From Promicromonospora sp042731755 (lineage in GTDB: Bacteria > Actinomycetota > Actinomycetes > Actinomycetales > Cellulomonadaceae), in assembly GCF_042731755.1 (NCBI RefSeq), contig NZ_JBHWLR010000017.1, forward strand, positions 1-64,000: a stretch of DNA of 64,000 nt. The letters are read 5' to 3'. The translations under genes and the position numbers were made by a program. The notes under the pieces are model-generated. The model was not told where the DNA came from. It did not search any database and saw only the letters and a list, made by a program, of their open reading frames with translations. This document shows positions 19,994 to 29,173 of the stretch, in pieces; the first letter of the stretch is position 1; every line of letters starts with the position of its first letter.

Positions 19994-22624
19994 ATGAGCG
20001 ACTCGTTCGGCGGCAACGTGCTCGTCTACCAGGCGAAGCTGCGGCCGGCCGTCAACCCGGAGTACCTCGTGCGGCGGCCCCGGCTCATCGAGCTGCTCGA
20101 CACCGCGGTCGAGTCGCCGCTCACCCTCGTCGTCGCGCCGGCCGGCTCGGGCAAGACCTCCCTGCTGCGCGACTGGGTGGGCTGGACCGACCTGCCGCAC
20201 GCCTGGCTGTCCGTCGACGAGTCGGACCGGGACCCCGCCCAGCTCTGGCTGAGCATCCTCGCCGCGCTCGACGGGATCGCCCCGGGCTGCGCAGAGCCCG
20301 CCGCCGACCTCATCCGGCGCCGGCACGCGCTCCTCGACGCCGTGGGGACGCTGCTCGACGACCTGGAGTCGCGGCGGTACGGCCCGCGCGTGCTGGTGAT
20401 CGACGACCTGGAGGTCGTGGACGAGGCGGTCGCGGGCGGGTCCCTGACGATGTTCGTCCAGCACCTGCCCCGGTGGCTGCGCGTCGTGCTGGTCAGCCGG
20501 CACGTCCCGCCCCTTCCGGTGGACCGGCTGCGCGCGCGGGGGCTGATCGGCGAGGTGCGGTTCCCCGAGCTGCGGTTCTCGTTCGACGAGGCGACGGAGA
20601 TGCTGTCCCGGCTGGCCCCGACGCTTCCGCCGCAGCGCGTGGCCAAGGCCGCACGGCACGCCGGCGGCTGGGCCGCCAGCATCCAGCTCGCCGCGCTGGC
20701 CGCCCGGACGGCGGACGCCCGCGCGGCGCCGGACGCGCCGCGGCAGGACGACGTCGAGCGCTACGTCGGCGACTACGTCTGGCACGAGGTGCTCAGCGGG
20801 GAGCCCGCCGACGTCGTCGACGTGCTGATGGCGGTGTCCGTGGTGGACCGGGTGGAGCCGGGCCTCGCCCGGGTGCTCGCCGGCCGGCCCGACGCCCCGG
20901 AGCTGCTGGAGCGGGCCGAGGAGCGGGGGCTGTTCGCCGCGCGGATCGAGCCCTCGGGGGCGTACGAGACGCACGCCCTGGTCCGGGACGCCCTCCTGGT
21001 CGAGCTGCGCAGGCGCGACCCCGACCGCCTGGCAGAGCTGCACCGCCGCGCCGCGCGGTGGTTCGAGGACGGTGGGCGGCCGGTGGTCGCGCTCGAGCAC
21101 CTGCTGCGCGCCGGCCAGGACCGCGCCGCGCTCCGGCTGCTGGCGTCCTGCGTGCCCCAGCTCTACGACAGCGGGCGTGAGGTCACGGTGCGGCGCATGC
21201 TCGCCGCGATCCCGGTGGGCGCCGCGTCGGGCGACACCGCCGCGGCCGTCGACCTCGCCTGGTGCCAGCTCTTCGCCGACCGGAACGCGTTCGTGCAGGC
21301 GGTGCACACCGTCGTCGCCCAGGCCGACGGCGACGGCGCGATCGAACCGGGGCTGCTCGCGCGGCTGGAGATGCTCCGCGCGGCGTCGGCGGCCGTGTCC
21401 GGCGACTGGGGAGCGGGGGCCCGGTCGGCCCGGTGGGCTCTCGCGACGATCGGGGACCGCTGGCAGACCGACCCGCTGTGCCGGTTCGGCTGGAACCTGC
21501 TGGCCCGGGAGATCGCCCTCACGGAGCGGTGGGACGACGCCGGCGCGGAGGTGCGCCACGTGGCCCGCACCCTCAGCCCGGTACCCGGACGGCGGATCGC
21601 CTTCGAGGCCACCCGGGCCCTGGGCGTGGCCCTCGCCGGACGCCCGGTCGAGGCGCTGCGCCTGGTGTACGGCACCCGGCAGGTGTCCGAGGCGGCGAAC
21701 CTGACGACGGCGCAGACCGAGCTGATGGTCGCGGAGGCGCTGGCCAACCGGGAGATCGGGGAGCAGTCGGCGGCGCTGCCGGTCCTGTCGCGCCTGGTCG
21801 AGACCCCGTGCGACCCGGTGCCGCACTGCCGGCTGCTGGCCTCCCTGGAGCTGGCGCGGGCCGCGGTCGACTCCGGCGACGGCGCGGCGGCCGAGCGTGC
21901 CTTCGGCGCCGCCGCGGAGCTGGTCGACACGGAGCTCACGGGGCCCGGCAGCCGCACGCTCCTGGCCCGCACGGGCACCCTGCTGGCCCTGGCCGAGAGC
22001 CGGCTCGACGACGCCGCGCGCTGGGCCGCCGAGGTCGATGACCCCTTCTGGGGCGGCGTCGAGTCGGCGCGCGTGCTCATCGCCGAGGGCGACGTCGGCG
22101 CGGCGGACACGACGCTGCGCGCAGCCGCCCCGCGGTGCGTGCGGCACCACGTGCTCCTCGACCTGCTGCTGAGCCGAACGACCCGCGACGCGGACGAGGC
22201 CGAGGCCGCCCTGTCGCGCGCGGTGCGGCTCGCCGCCGCGCACGGCCTCGTGCAGACGGTCGCGTCCGAGGGCACGGAGGTCGTCGAGGCGATCGAGCGG
22301 CTGGCCTGGCAGGTGCCGCGGCCCTGGCTGGACCGGCTCCGCCGTGTGCCGCTCTCCGGGGCGTCCCCGCCCGGGACGGCGGTGGTCGAGCTCGTCGAGG
22401 ACCTGACGGACCGGCAGCTCGGCATCCTGCGGATGCTCCCGAGCCGGCTCAGCCTGCGGGAGATCGCGGACGAGCTGTTCATCTCGGTGAACACGCTCAA
22501 GTTCCATCTCAAGGTGATCTACCGCAAGCTCGGCTGCGGGTCCCGCGCCGAGGCGGCCGACCTGGCCCGGGCCCTGATGAACCGGCCCCGGCGCGGTCAG
22601 CCCGCGGGCGCCTGGCGGCGCTGA
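19994..22624 (+). CDS. MalT-like LuxR-family (LAL) regulator
   Basis: 876 residues, the usual size of large ATP-binding LuxR regulators. Walker A APAGSGKTSLL has K54; VLVIDDLE (about 135) is Walker B; the middle is helical TPR-like repeats; the C-terminal LuxR helix-turn-helix is about 804-865 (LTDRQLGILRML, SLREIADELFISVNTLKFHLKVIYRKL). RBS AGGAG at 19981 fixes the ATG at 19994 over an upstream start. Target genes are not evident; no operon partner. It overlaps the convergent CYTH gene by 28 bp at the 3' end. Confidence 0.9.
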   Translation: MSDSFGGNVLVYQAKLRPAVNPEYLVRRPRLIELLDTAVESPLTLVVAPAGSGKTSLLRDWVGWTDLPHAWLSVDESDRDPAQLWLSILAALDGIAPGCAEPAADLIRRRHALLDAVGTLLDDLESRRYGPRVLVIDDLEVVDEAVAGGSLTMFVQHLPRWLRVVLVSRHVPPLPVDRLRARGLIGEVRFPELRFSFDEATEMLSRLAPTLPPQRVAKAARHAGGWAASIQLAALAARTADARAAPDAPRQDDVERYVGDYVWHEVLSGEPADVVDVLMAVSVVDRVEPGLARVLAGRPDAPELLERAEERGLFAARIEPSGAYETHALVRDALLVELRRRDPDRLAELHRRAARWFEDGGRPVVALEHLLRAGQDRAALRLLASCVPQLYDSGREVTVRRMLAAIPVGAASGDTAAAVDLAWCQLFADRNAFVQAVHTVVAQADGDGAIEPGLLARLEMLRAASAAVSGDWGAGARSARWALATIGDRWQTDPLCRFGWNLLAREIALTERWDDAGAEVRHVARTLSPVPGRRIAFEATRALGVALAGRPVEALRLVYGTRQVSEAANLTTAQTELMVAEALANREIGEQSAALPVLSRLVETPCDPVPHCRLLASLELARAAVDSGDGAAAERAFGAAAELVDTELTGPGSRTLLARTGTLLALAESRLDDAARWAAEVDDPFWGGVESARVLIAEGDVGAADTTLRAAAPRCVRHHVLLDLLLSRTTRDADEAEAALSRAVRLAAAHGLVQTVASEGTEVVEAIERLAWQVPRPWLDRLRRVPLSGASPPGTAVVELVEDLTDRQLGILRMLPSRLSLREIADELFISVNTLKFHLKVIYRKLGCGSRAEAADLARALMNRPRRGQPAGAWRR

Positions 22625-23382
22625 GGGTCGTCCCCGGCCGTCAGGGCGGCGAGCGCCGCCCGGGTCTTGGTCTCCTGCGGGGAGCCGAGGTCGAGCCCCT
22701 TGCCGGCCAGGACGGCCTTGGTCTCCGCGGCGGCCTGGAAGGCCTCCTCCGGGGGTGCCTTGGTGGACAGCTCGAGGATCCGTGAGCCGTCCGGCAGCCC
22801 CCACAGCTCGGCGACCATGCGGCGGCGGTACCCCTTGGCCCGGAACCGGCACTTGATCAGGTTGATCGGACCCAGGACGACGAGGTCGTCGGCCTGCACG
22901 TCCTCGGGCATGCGCTCGCCCAGCAGGGCCCGCTGGTCGTCGTCGAGCAGGCCGTGGATGCCCCGGTCGCCGAGCATCACCTTGCGGACCCGGCGGTCGG
23001 GCGCCTCGACGGTCAGGGAGCACGAGCAGGTGTACCCGGCGGGTGACGCGTCGAGCTCGACCTTGAACCCGTCGTGGCCGCGGTAGCCGTCGGGCACGTC
23101 GCGCGGCATCGCGGGCCGGAGCTTGACCGTCAGGTCGGCGGGCTTGCGCTGGGTGCGGCGGGCGCGCAGCACCACCCCGGCGGTCGAGAGCCGCAGGTCG
23201 GGGGTGTCGACGAACGCGACCTGGCGCAGCACCGCGTCCAGCGGGTCGATGCCGAGGGTCCGCACGGCGGTGCGCTGGAAGTCGTCGGGGACGGTGAGCT
23301 TGAGCTCGACCGAGTCCACGTCGGGCAGGAGCGCGAGCATGCCGGTGAGCTGCTCGGCGTCGTAGGTCGGGATGGCGGACAT
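22597..23382 (-). CDS. CYTH-domain-like protein
   Basis: 261 residues. VELKLTVP near residue 26, paired basic RARRTQRKPADLTVKLRP and E/K-rich strands fit the CYTH (adenylate cyclase-thiamine triphosphatase) tunnel fold, although the classical EXEXK is reduced to ELK. Similar actinobacterial proteins are annotated only as CYTH or hypothetical. Substrate may be an inorganic or organic triphosphate; catalytic competence is uncertain. Its 3' end overlaps the LuxR-type gene. RBS GGAGGCC. Confidence 0.65.
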   Translation of the reverse strand: MSAIPTYDAEQLTGMLALLPDVDSVELKLTVPDDFQRTAVRTLGIDPLDAVLRQVAFVDTPDLRLSTAGVVLRARRTQRKPADLTVKLRPAMPRDVPDGYRGHDGFKVELDASPAGYTCSCSLTVEAPDRRVRKVMLGDRGIHGLLDDDQRALLGERMPEDVQADDLVVLGPINLIKCRFRAKGYRRRMVAELWGLPDGSRILELSTKAPPEEAFQAAAETKAVLAGKGLDLGSPQETKTRAALAALTAGDDPQRRQAPAG

Positions 23383-23530
23383 GGGGGCCTCCGGGGGTCT
23401 GTCCCGCGATCATGGCGCCGGACCGGGTGGCGCAGGTCCACCCCGGTGCGGGTGGGCCGCTACCACCCTGGTCGACGCCAGCCTGGGTCCGGAAGCGCTG
23501 TACCCGACCGGCACCGCAGGAGGTGCGGAG

Positions 23531-24013
23531 ATGACCGAGCTGGACGTCGGACCGATCGACTACCTCGCCGTCGAGTTCCCCGGCAGCAGGATGCAGGGCA
23601 AGGGCCTTGCCGCGCTGCTGGACCTCGTAGAACGCGGGATCATCCGGATCCTCGACCTCCGGGTCGCCAGACGTACCGAGGAGGGCGACGTCGTGGCGGT
23701 CGCCCTCACCGACCTGGACCACGACGGCTCGCTCGACCTCGCCGTGTTCGAGGGCGTGGGCTCCGGCCTGCTCGACGACGAGGACCTGGCGCAGAGCGTC
23801 GCGCTGGTCGCTCCCGGCGACGCCGTCGGCCTCATCGTGTACGAGAACACGTGGGCCGGCCCGTTCGTGACGGCCATGCGGGAGGCCGGGGCGCAGGTGA
23901 TCGCCACCGGCCGCATCCCCGTGGAGGACGTCGTCGCGGCGCTCGACGCGCTGGAGGCGGAGCAGACGTCGCCGAGCACCACACCGGCTCAGACGCAGGA
24001 AGGGATGACGTGA
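23531..24013 (+). CDS. DUF6325/DUF1269-like protein
   Basis: 160 residues, no signal or membrane helix. YLAVEFPGSRMQGKGLAALLDLVERGIIRILDLRVA and a repeat-like later part (YENTWAGPFVTAMREAGAQVIATGRIPVEDVVAAL) match the actinobacterial DUF6325 family, related to DUF1269. Function unknown; members usually sit next to SHOCT proteins and stress genes, as here. Start ATG with GGAGGTGCGGAG directly upstream. Its stop overlaps the next start (TGATG). Confidence 0.75.
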   Translation: MTELDVGPIDYLAVEFPGSRMQGKGLAALLDLVERGIIRILDLRVARRTEEGDVVAVALTDLDHDGSLDLAVFEGVGSGLLDDEDLAQSVALVAPGDAVGLIVYENTWAGPFVTAMREAGAQVIATGRIPVEDVVAALDALEAEQTSPSTTPAQTQEGMT

Positions 24014-24315
24014 TGGGACTCATCGGAGGCATGGCACGCACGGCCGTCGTGGCCGGCACCGCGACCGCGGTGTCCAACCGGGTCTCGCGGCGTCAGGCGA
24101 ACCGCTGGGCCGCGCAGGAGTCCTACGCGGCGCCGCCGCCGCAGCAGCAGGTCTACGCGGCGCCCCCGCCGCCTGCCCCGGCCCCGGTCACGAACCCCGG
24201 CCCGGCGTCGGAGGACGTGATCGCGCAGCTCGAACGGCTCGGCCGCCTGCGGGACGACGGCGTCCTGACCGACGCCGAGTTCAGCGCGCAGAAGGCCAGG
24301 CTCCTCGCCGGCTGA
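24013..24315 (+). CDS. SHOCT-domain protein
   Basis: 100 residues: an N-terminal stretch (MGLIGGMARTAVVAGTATAV) that may bury in a membrane, a Gln/Pro/Ala spacer with two YAAPPP repeats, and a C-terminal SHOCT motif (IAQLERLGRLRDDGVLTDAEF, AQKARLLAG). SHOCT domains act as short oligomerisation or tethering tails. Translationally coupled to the DUF6325-like gene; probable partners. Confidence 0.85.
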   Translation: MGLIGGMARTAVVAGTATAVSNRVSRRQANRWAAQESYAAPPPQQQVYAAPPPPAPAPVTNPGPASEDVIAQLERLGRLRDDGVLTDAEFSAQKARLLAG

Positions 24316-24357
24316 CGTCTTTCCCCGCTGTACCGCCCGACCGGACGGAGGCAGGTC

Positions 24358-25869
24358 ATGAGCGCCATGGACGCTTCGCACGAACCCGCGCACGAGCCGG
24401 TGGCGCGGCACGCCGCCGAGCCGACCCCCGTCGCGGAGCCGGCCGCCCAGGTCCGCGCCAAGGTGCCCGCGACGGCGTGGATCTCCTGGGTCGCGCTCGC
24501 GATGATGACCACCAGCTCGGTGGCGAGCCTGCGGGCCGCGCCGACCATGGCGGTCTACGGGCTGGCGTGCGTGTTCCTCTACCTGGTGCCGGCGGTGGTC
24601 TTCCTGCTGCCGACGTCGCTCGTCTCCGCGGAGCTCGCCTCCGGCTGGAAGGGCGGCGTCTACAACTGGGTCGCGCGCGGCATCTCCAAGCCCATGGGGT
24701 TCCTCGCGGTGTGGTGCCAGTTCGCGATGACGATCTTCTACTACCCCAGCCTGCTGGGGTTCGTCGCGAGCACCCTGGCCTACGTCTTCAACCCGGCGCT
24801 CGCGAGCAGCGGCGTCTGGACGGCGTGCGTGATCATCGTCGTCTACTGGAGCGGCGTCTGGGTCTCCTCGCGGGGCACCAAGGGCGTGGCGGGGCTCGCG
24901 AGCGGCGGCCTCATCATCGGCACGCTGATCCCCGGCGTGGTGCTGGTGGTGCTCGGCATGGTGTTCCTCGGCCAGGGCAACGAGTCGGCCGCGCCGATGA
25001 CGTCCGACCACATCCTCCCCGCGTGGGCGGGGCTCGCCAGCCTCGTGCTCATCGTGAACAACTTCCTCTCGTACTCCGGCATGGAGATGAACGCGGTGCA
25101 CGTGTCGTCGCTGCGGAACCCGGGCAAGGAGTTCCCGAAGTCGATGTTCCTGGCGATGGGCATGGTGCTGCTGATCTTCATCCTCCCGGCCCTGGCGATC
25201 AGCTGGGTGGTGCCCGCCGACCAGCTCTCGCTCACCGCCGGGGTGATGCAGGCCTTCGACGCCGTGTTCGCGAACTTCGGGACGCAGTGGCTCACCCCGA
25301 TCGTCGGCGTCATGCTCGTGGCTGCCTCGCTCGGCGGGATGCTCACCTGGCTCGCCGGCCCGTCCAAGGGCCTGCTGCTGATCTCCCGGCAGGAGGGCTA
25401 CCTGCCGCCCTACCTGCAGCGGCTCAACAAGAACGGGGTGCAGCAGAACATCCTGGTGGTCCAGGGCGTCGTCACCACGGCGATCGGCCTGATGTACGCG
25501 CTGATCCCCAACGTCTCCAGCGCGTACTGGATCTTCTCGGTGATCACCACGCAGGTGTACCTGATCATGTACCTGCTCATGTTCGTCGCGGCCATCGGGC
25601 TGCGCCGCAAGTACCCCGACCATCCGCGCGGCTTCCGCAGCCCGATGCTCAAGTCGCTCTGCGGCATCGGCTTCGGGGCGTCGCTCGCGGCCCTGCTGGT
25701 CGGGTTCGTGCCGCCGTCCCAGTTCAGCGGGGGCAACCCGGCCGTGTACGTCGTGATCGTCGTCGTCGGTGCCCTGGGCCTCGGCCTGCTGGTCCCGTAC
25801 CTCTTCTACCGGGCCCGCAAGCCCTCGTGGAAGCTGGCGGAGTCGGCGGAGGAGGCGAGCCCGGAATGA
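24358..25869 (+). CDS. APC-family amino-acid permease, Glu/GABA antiporter type
   Basis: 503 residues, about 12 membrane helices after a 40-residue soluble N-terminus. SSVASLRAAPTMAVYG, LPTSLVSAELASGWKGGVYNWV and FLSYSGMEMNAVHV resemble GadC/YjeM-type antiporters. It probably exchanges glutamate or another amino acid. It stands between the small DUF genes and an M20 peptidase, suggesting peptide or amino-acid scavenging. ATGA overlap with the next gene. Confidence 0.85.
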   Translation: MSAMDASHEPAHEPVARHAAEPTPVAEPAAQVRAKVPATAWISWVALAMMTTSSVASLRAAPTMAVYGLACVFLYLVPAVVFLLPTSLVSAELASGWKGGVYNWVARGISKPMGFLAVWCQFAMTIFYYPSLLGFVASTLAYVFNPALASSGVWTACVIIVVYWSGVWVSSRGTKGVAGLASGGLIIGTLIPGVVLVVLGMVFLGQGNESAAPMTSDHILPAWAGLASLVLIVNNFLSYSGMEMNAVHVSSLRNPGKEFPKSMFLAMGMVLLIFILPALAISWVVPADQLSLTAGVMQAFDAVFANFGTQWLTPIVGVMLVAASLGGMLTWLAGPSKGLLLISRQEGYLPPYLQRLNKNGVQQNILVVQGVVTTAIGLMYALIPNVSSAYWIFSVITTQVYLIMYLLMFVAAIGLRRKYPDHPRGFRSPMLKSLCGIGFGASLAALLVGFVPPSQFSGGNPAVYVVIVVVGALGLGLLVPYLFYRARKPSWKLAESAEEASPE

Positions 25870-26315
25870 GCACCACCGACGAGACCCAGTCCAGGCGCGA
25901 GCGCACCATCCTGTACGTGGCGGTGGGCGTCGTGATCGGCGTCCTCCTCGTCCTGGCCCTGGTCCTCTACCGCGCGGCGGACCGGACCCACGACGCCGAG
26001 GCGAAGGCCGACGAGCTGATCCAGGCGCTCGACGAGGCGGGGGCCACGGTCTCGCCGTCGAAGGACCAGATCGTCCGGGTGCTCGGCGACGACGGCGGGG
26101 CGACCTGCGCCGACCCGAACGACCCCCTGAACCGCGCGACGCTGCAGGCGCAGCTCGCCAACGGCGCCGGCGGGCCCGGGGCGCGCCCGGTGATCTCGGA
26201 CCGCAAGATCCTGCGCGGCCAGATGCTGATCATCCAGATCTACTGCCCCGACGAGCTCGAGGAGTTCCAGCAGTACGTGGACAGCCTCGAGACCGACGAC
26301 GTGACGGGTGCGTGA
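25866..26315 (+). CDS. Single-pass membrane protein, unknown function
   Basis: 149 residues: 13 polar residues, one transmembrane helix (about 15-37, ILYVAVGVVIGVLLVLALVL), then an extracytoplasmic domain with two Cys (TCADPND and IYCPDEL) that could form a disulfide. No family recognised. Coupled by 4-bp overlaps to the antiporter upstream and, probably, the peptidase downstream; it may be an accessory subunit of the antiporter. Confidence 0.8.
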   Translation: MSTTDETQSRRERTILYVAVGVVIGVLLVLALVLYRAADRTHDAEAKADELIQALDEAGATVSPSKDQIVRVLGDDGGATCADPNDPLNRATLQAQLANGAGGPGARPVISDRKILRGQMLIIQIYCPDELEEFQQYVDSLETDDVTGA

Positions 26316-27664
26316 CCATGGACCTCCGCGCCCGGGTCGACGCCGAGATGCCACAGGTCCGCGCCGAGCTCGCGGAGCTCGTCGCCATCCGGTCCGTCGC
26401 GGACTCCCGGCAGTTCCCGCCGGACGAGTGCGACCGGGCCGCGCAGTGGGTGCTCACCCGGTTCGCCGACGTCGGCTTCGAGGACGCGCACCTGGAGCGG
26501 ACGGCGGACGGGAGCATGGCAGTGGTCGGCTCCCGGCCCTGCGCCGACCCGGCCGCCCCGACCGTGCTGCTCTACGCGCACTACGACGTGCAGCCGCCGC
26601 TGGACGAGGCCGCGTGGCGCACGCCGCCCTTCGAGCTCACCGAGGCCGACGGCCGGTGGTACGGCCGCGGCAGCGCGGACTGCAAGGGGAACATCGTCAT
26701 GCTCCTGGCCGCCCTGCGGGCGCTCGGCGAGCCGCCGGTGCACCTCAAGCTCGTGGTCGAGGGCTCGGAGGAGCAGGGCACGGGCGGCCTGGAGGCGTTC
26801 GTGCCGGAGCACGCCGACCTGCTGCGCGCCGACGCCGTCCTCGTGTGCGACACCGGCAACGCCGCCGTCGGGCAGCCCGCGGCGACCGTCAGCCTGCGCG
26901 GGATGGTCAACGTGGTGCTGACGCTCCAGGCGCTCGCCTCAGAGGTGCACTCCGGCATGTTCGGGGGCGCCGCCCCTGACGCGCTGGCGGCCCTGGTCGC
27001 GGTGCTGGCCACCCTGCGCGACGGCAACGGGGACACCACGGTCGCCGGGCTCGACCACCGCGGGACCTGGGCGGGCGAGGGGTACCCCGCCGACCGGTTC
27101 CGGTGGGACGCGACCGTGCTGGAGGGCGTCTCCCTGCTCGGCGACGGCAGCGTCGCGGACCTGCTCTGGGCGCGTCCCGCGCTGACCATCCTGGGCATCG
27201 ACTGCCCGCCGGTGGTGGGGTCCGCCTCGGCGATCACGCCGCGCGCCTCCGCCCGGCTGAACCTCCGCATCCCGCCGGGGACCACGGCGGACCAGGCCCG
27301 GACGGCGCTCGAGCGCCAGCTCCGCGCGGCGGCACCCTGGGGCGTCGCGGTGCAGGTCACGGTCGAGGCAGAGGGCGAACCCTTCCTCGCGGCGGTCGAC
27401 GGCCCCGCGTTCCACGCGCTCGCCGCGGCACTGGAGGAGGCCTACGGCAAGCCGCTGGCCCGGCTCGGGCAGGGCGGGTCGATCCCGCTCTGCAACGTCT
27501 TCGCGGACACCTACCCCGGGGCGGAGATCCTCCTGGTCGGCGTCGAGGAACCGCTCGCCGCCATCCACGCCCCGAACGAGAGCGTGGACCCCACCGAGAT
27601 CGCGAACATGGCGCGGGGCACCGCCCGCTTCCTCCAGCGCTACGCGGAGGCCGCCGCCCGCTGA
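26312..27664 (+). CDS. M20-family metallopeptidase (dipeptidase-like)
   Basis: About 450 residues. Metal and catalytic motifs: HYDVQP, bridging Asp in GRGSADCKGN, the Glu pair in EGSEEQGTGG, Asp in VCDTGN, and late His in IHAPNES. This is the ArgE/DapE/carnosinase fold that cleaves dipeptides or N-acyl amino acids with two zinc ions. GTG at 26312 overlaps the previous stop by 4 bp, the pattern in this operon; ATG at 26318 is the alternative. It follows an amino-acid antiporter. Confidence 0.88.
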   Translation: MTMDLRARVDAEMPQVRAELAELVAIRSVADSRQFPPDECDRAAQWVLTRFADVGFEDAHLERTADGSMAVVGSRPCADPAAPTVLLYAHYDVQPPLDEAAWRTPPFELTEADGRWYGRGSADCKGNIVMLLAALRALGEPPVHLKLVVEGSEEQGTGGLEAFVPEHADLLRADAVLVCDTGNAAVGQPAATVSLRGMVNVVLTLQALASEVHSGMFGGAAPDALAALVAVLATLRDGNGDTTVAGLDHRGTWAGEGYPADRFRWDATVLEGVSLLGDGSVADLLWARPALTILGIDCPPVVGSASAITPRASARLNLRIPPGTTADQARTALERQLRAAAPWGVAVQVTVEAEGEPFLAAVDGPAFHALAAALEEAYGKPLARLGQGGSIPLCNVFADTYPGAEILLVGVEEPLAAIHAPNESVDPTEIANMARGTARFLQRYAEAAAR

Positions 27665-27688
27665 CCGTCCGGATTCCGCTCCCGGGCG

Positions 27689-27730
27689 GTGCTCGCGCAG
27701 GCTCTCGACGTCGAGGGTCTGCGCGAGCAC
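27689..27730. terminator. Hairpin plus CTTTT terminator
   Basis: GTGCTCGCGCAG pairs perfectly with CTGCGCGAGCAC and the inner CTCGAC with GTCGAG, followed at once by CTTTTC. It closes the peptidase operon. Confidence 0.8.
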
Positions 27731-27747
27731 CTTTTCGCGGCGGACCC

Positions 27748-27813
27748 TTGCGCGCGTTCCATGCCTTTCGATAGTGTCCCGCTCATCGACACAGCAGTCC
27801 CGATGATCGGGAC
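27748..27813 (+). promoter_or_regulatory. Promoter with tandem IclR operators
   Basis: TTGCGC (27748-27753) and GATAGT (27770-27775), 16 bp apart, make a plausible promoter. Overlapping and following it are GTGTCCCGCTCATCGACAC (27774-27792) and a perfect palindrome GTCCCGATGATCGGGAC (27797-27813); their GTCCC half-sites are 21 bp apart, two helix turns. The IclR protein at 31074 in the same cassette is the natural candidate to bind. Confidence 0.65.
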
Positions 27814-27840
27814 AGCACACAATGAGGTGGGGACGTGGAG

Positions 27841-29172
27841 ATGAGTACGCTCACGCGCCGCGCGGTACTGCGGGCGATCGGTGCGGCCGGGCTCGCCGGC
27901 GTCGCGGCGTCGCTCGCCGGCTGCGCGCCGACGATCGGGACGGCGCGGCTGCCGCGGGTCCCCGCGGCCTACGACGGGCCGCCGGTCACGCTGAAGTTCT
28001 GGAACGGTCTCACCGGCGGCGACGGGCCGGTCATGCGGACCCTGATCGACGAGTTCACGCGGGAGCACCCGCACATCGGCATCGACATGTACGCCCTGCC
28101 GTGGGGCGACTTCTACCAGAAGTTCCCCGCCGCGGTGACGAGCGGGCTCGCGCCGGACTTCGCCCTCATGCACAACTTCCAGGTGGCGACCAACGCCGCG
28201 CGGAAGGTGATCATGCCGGTCGACGACGTCCTGGAGACGGTCGGCCTCGTGGAGTCCGACTACCTCCCGGTCGTCTGGGGCTCCGGCGTCTACCGCGACC
28301 AGCGCTGGTCGCTGCCGCTGGACATGTGGCCCGACTCGCTGTTCTACAACCGCCGGGTGCTGGAGCAGGCCGGGCTGGACCCGGACGCGCCGCCGACCGA
28401 CCGCGCCGCGTACGAGCACGCGCTCGACGCGCTGGCCTCGTCCGGCGTCCAGGGCCACTGGCTGCCCGCCGTCGACCCGCAGGGCGTCGGGCGCGGCTTC
28501 GACTCCCTGCTCTGGCAGTTCGGCGGCGAGCACTACGACGCCGCCGGACGCGCCGCGACGTTCGGCGCGCAGGCCGGCGTGGACGCGCTCACCTGGCAGC
28601 AGTCCCTGATCCGGGCCGGCTGGAGCCCGCGGAACGTGAGCGGCTCGGACGCCTCGATGGCGTTCAAGAACGACCAGAACGCGTTCCTCTGGGGCGGCCC
28701 CGGCGCCCTCATCAACGACCTCGGCTCCGTCGACGGGCTCGACTGGGACGTCGCGCCGCTACCCCAGATCGGCAGCGGACGGGCCGCGTTCTCCGGCTCG
28801 CACCAGTTCGTGGTCGCGCGCCAGCCGCGGTTCGACGCCGACCGGCTCGCCGCCGTCGTGACGTTCCTCGGCTGGATCCTCGCGAACTCGATCGGCTGGG
28901 CCACCGCGGGCCCGGTCCCCGCCCGCCTGCCCATCCTCGACTCGCCCGAGCTGGCTGAGCTGACAGCGCAGTCACACGTGGCCGAGGGCGTGGAGCACAT
29001 CCGGTTCTACCCGCTGGTGCCGGGGATCGCGGAGGTGCAGACCACCATCCTGTACCCCGCGATCGGCGACGCCCTGCTCTCGCTCGGCGACCCCGCTGCG
29101 GCCCTCGGGACCGCGACGACCCAGGCGTCCTTCCTGCTCCAGGAGAACGCCGAGAAGTACGGGAGGGCCTGA
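27841..29172 (+). CDS. ABC carbohydrate-binding lipoprotein (CUT1)
   Basis: 443 residues. Signal TRRAVLRAIGAAG with lipobox LAGC at about residue 28 suggests Tat-exported lipoprotein. The body is SBP_bac_1 (VTLKFWNGLTGGDGPVMRTLIDEF, FYQKFPAAVTSG, WSLPLDMWPDSLFYNRRVLEQAG). RBS GAGGTGGGGA supports ATG 27841 rather than GTG 27835. First gene of a cassette with two permeases, IclR and an enolase-superfamily enzyme; ligand is likely a sugar or sugar acid. Confidence 0.9.
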   Translation: MSTLTRRAVLRAIGAAGLAGVAASLAGCAPTIGTARLPRVPAAYDGPPVTLKFWNGLTGGDGPVMRTLIDEFTREHPHIGIDMYALPWGDFYQKFPAAVTSGLAPDFALMHNFQVATNAARKVIMPVDDVLETVGLVESDYLPVVWGSGVYRDQRWSLPLDMWPDSLFYNRRVLEQAGLDPDAPPTDRAAYEHALDALASSGVQGHWLPAVDPQGVGRGFDSLLWQFGGEHYDAAGRAATFGAQAGVDALTWQQSLIRAGWSPRNVSGSDASMAFKNDQNAFLWGGPGALINDLGSVDGLDWDVAPLPQIGSGRAAFSGSHQFVVARQPRFDADRLAAVVTFLGWILANSIGWATAGPVPARLPILDSPELAELTAQSHVAEGVEHIRFYPLVPGIAEVQTTILYPAIGDALLSLGDPAAALGTATTQASFLLQENAEKYGRA

Positions 29173-29173
29173 C

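Noticed and set aside
19979..23722. A 1247-codon minus-strand open frame across the LuxR and CYTH genes
   Set aside because: Low-complexity translation, and it runs through two well-supported genes in other frames.
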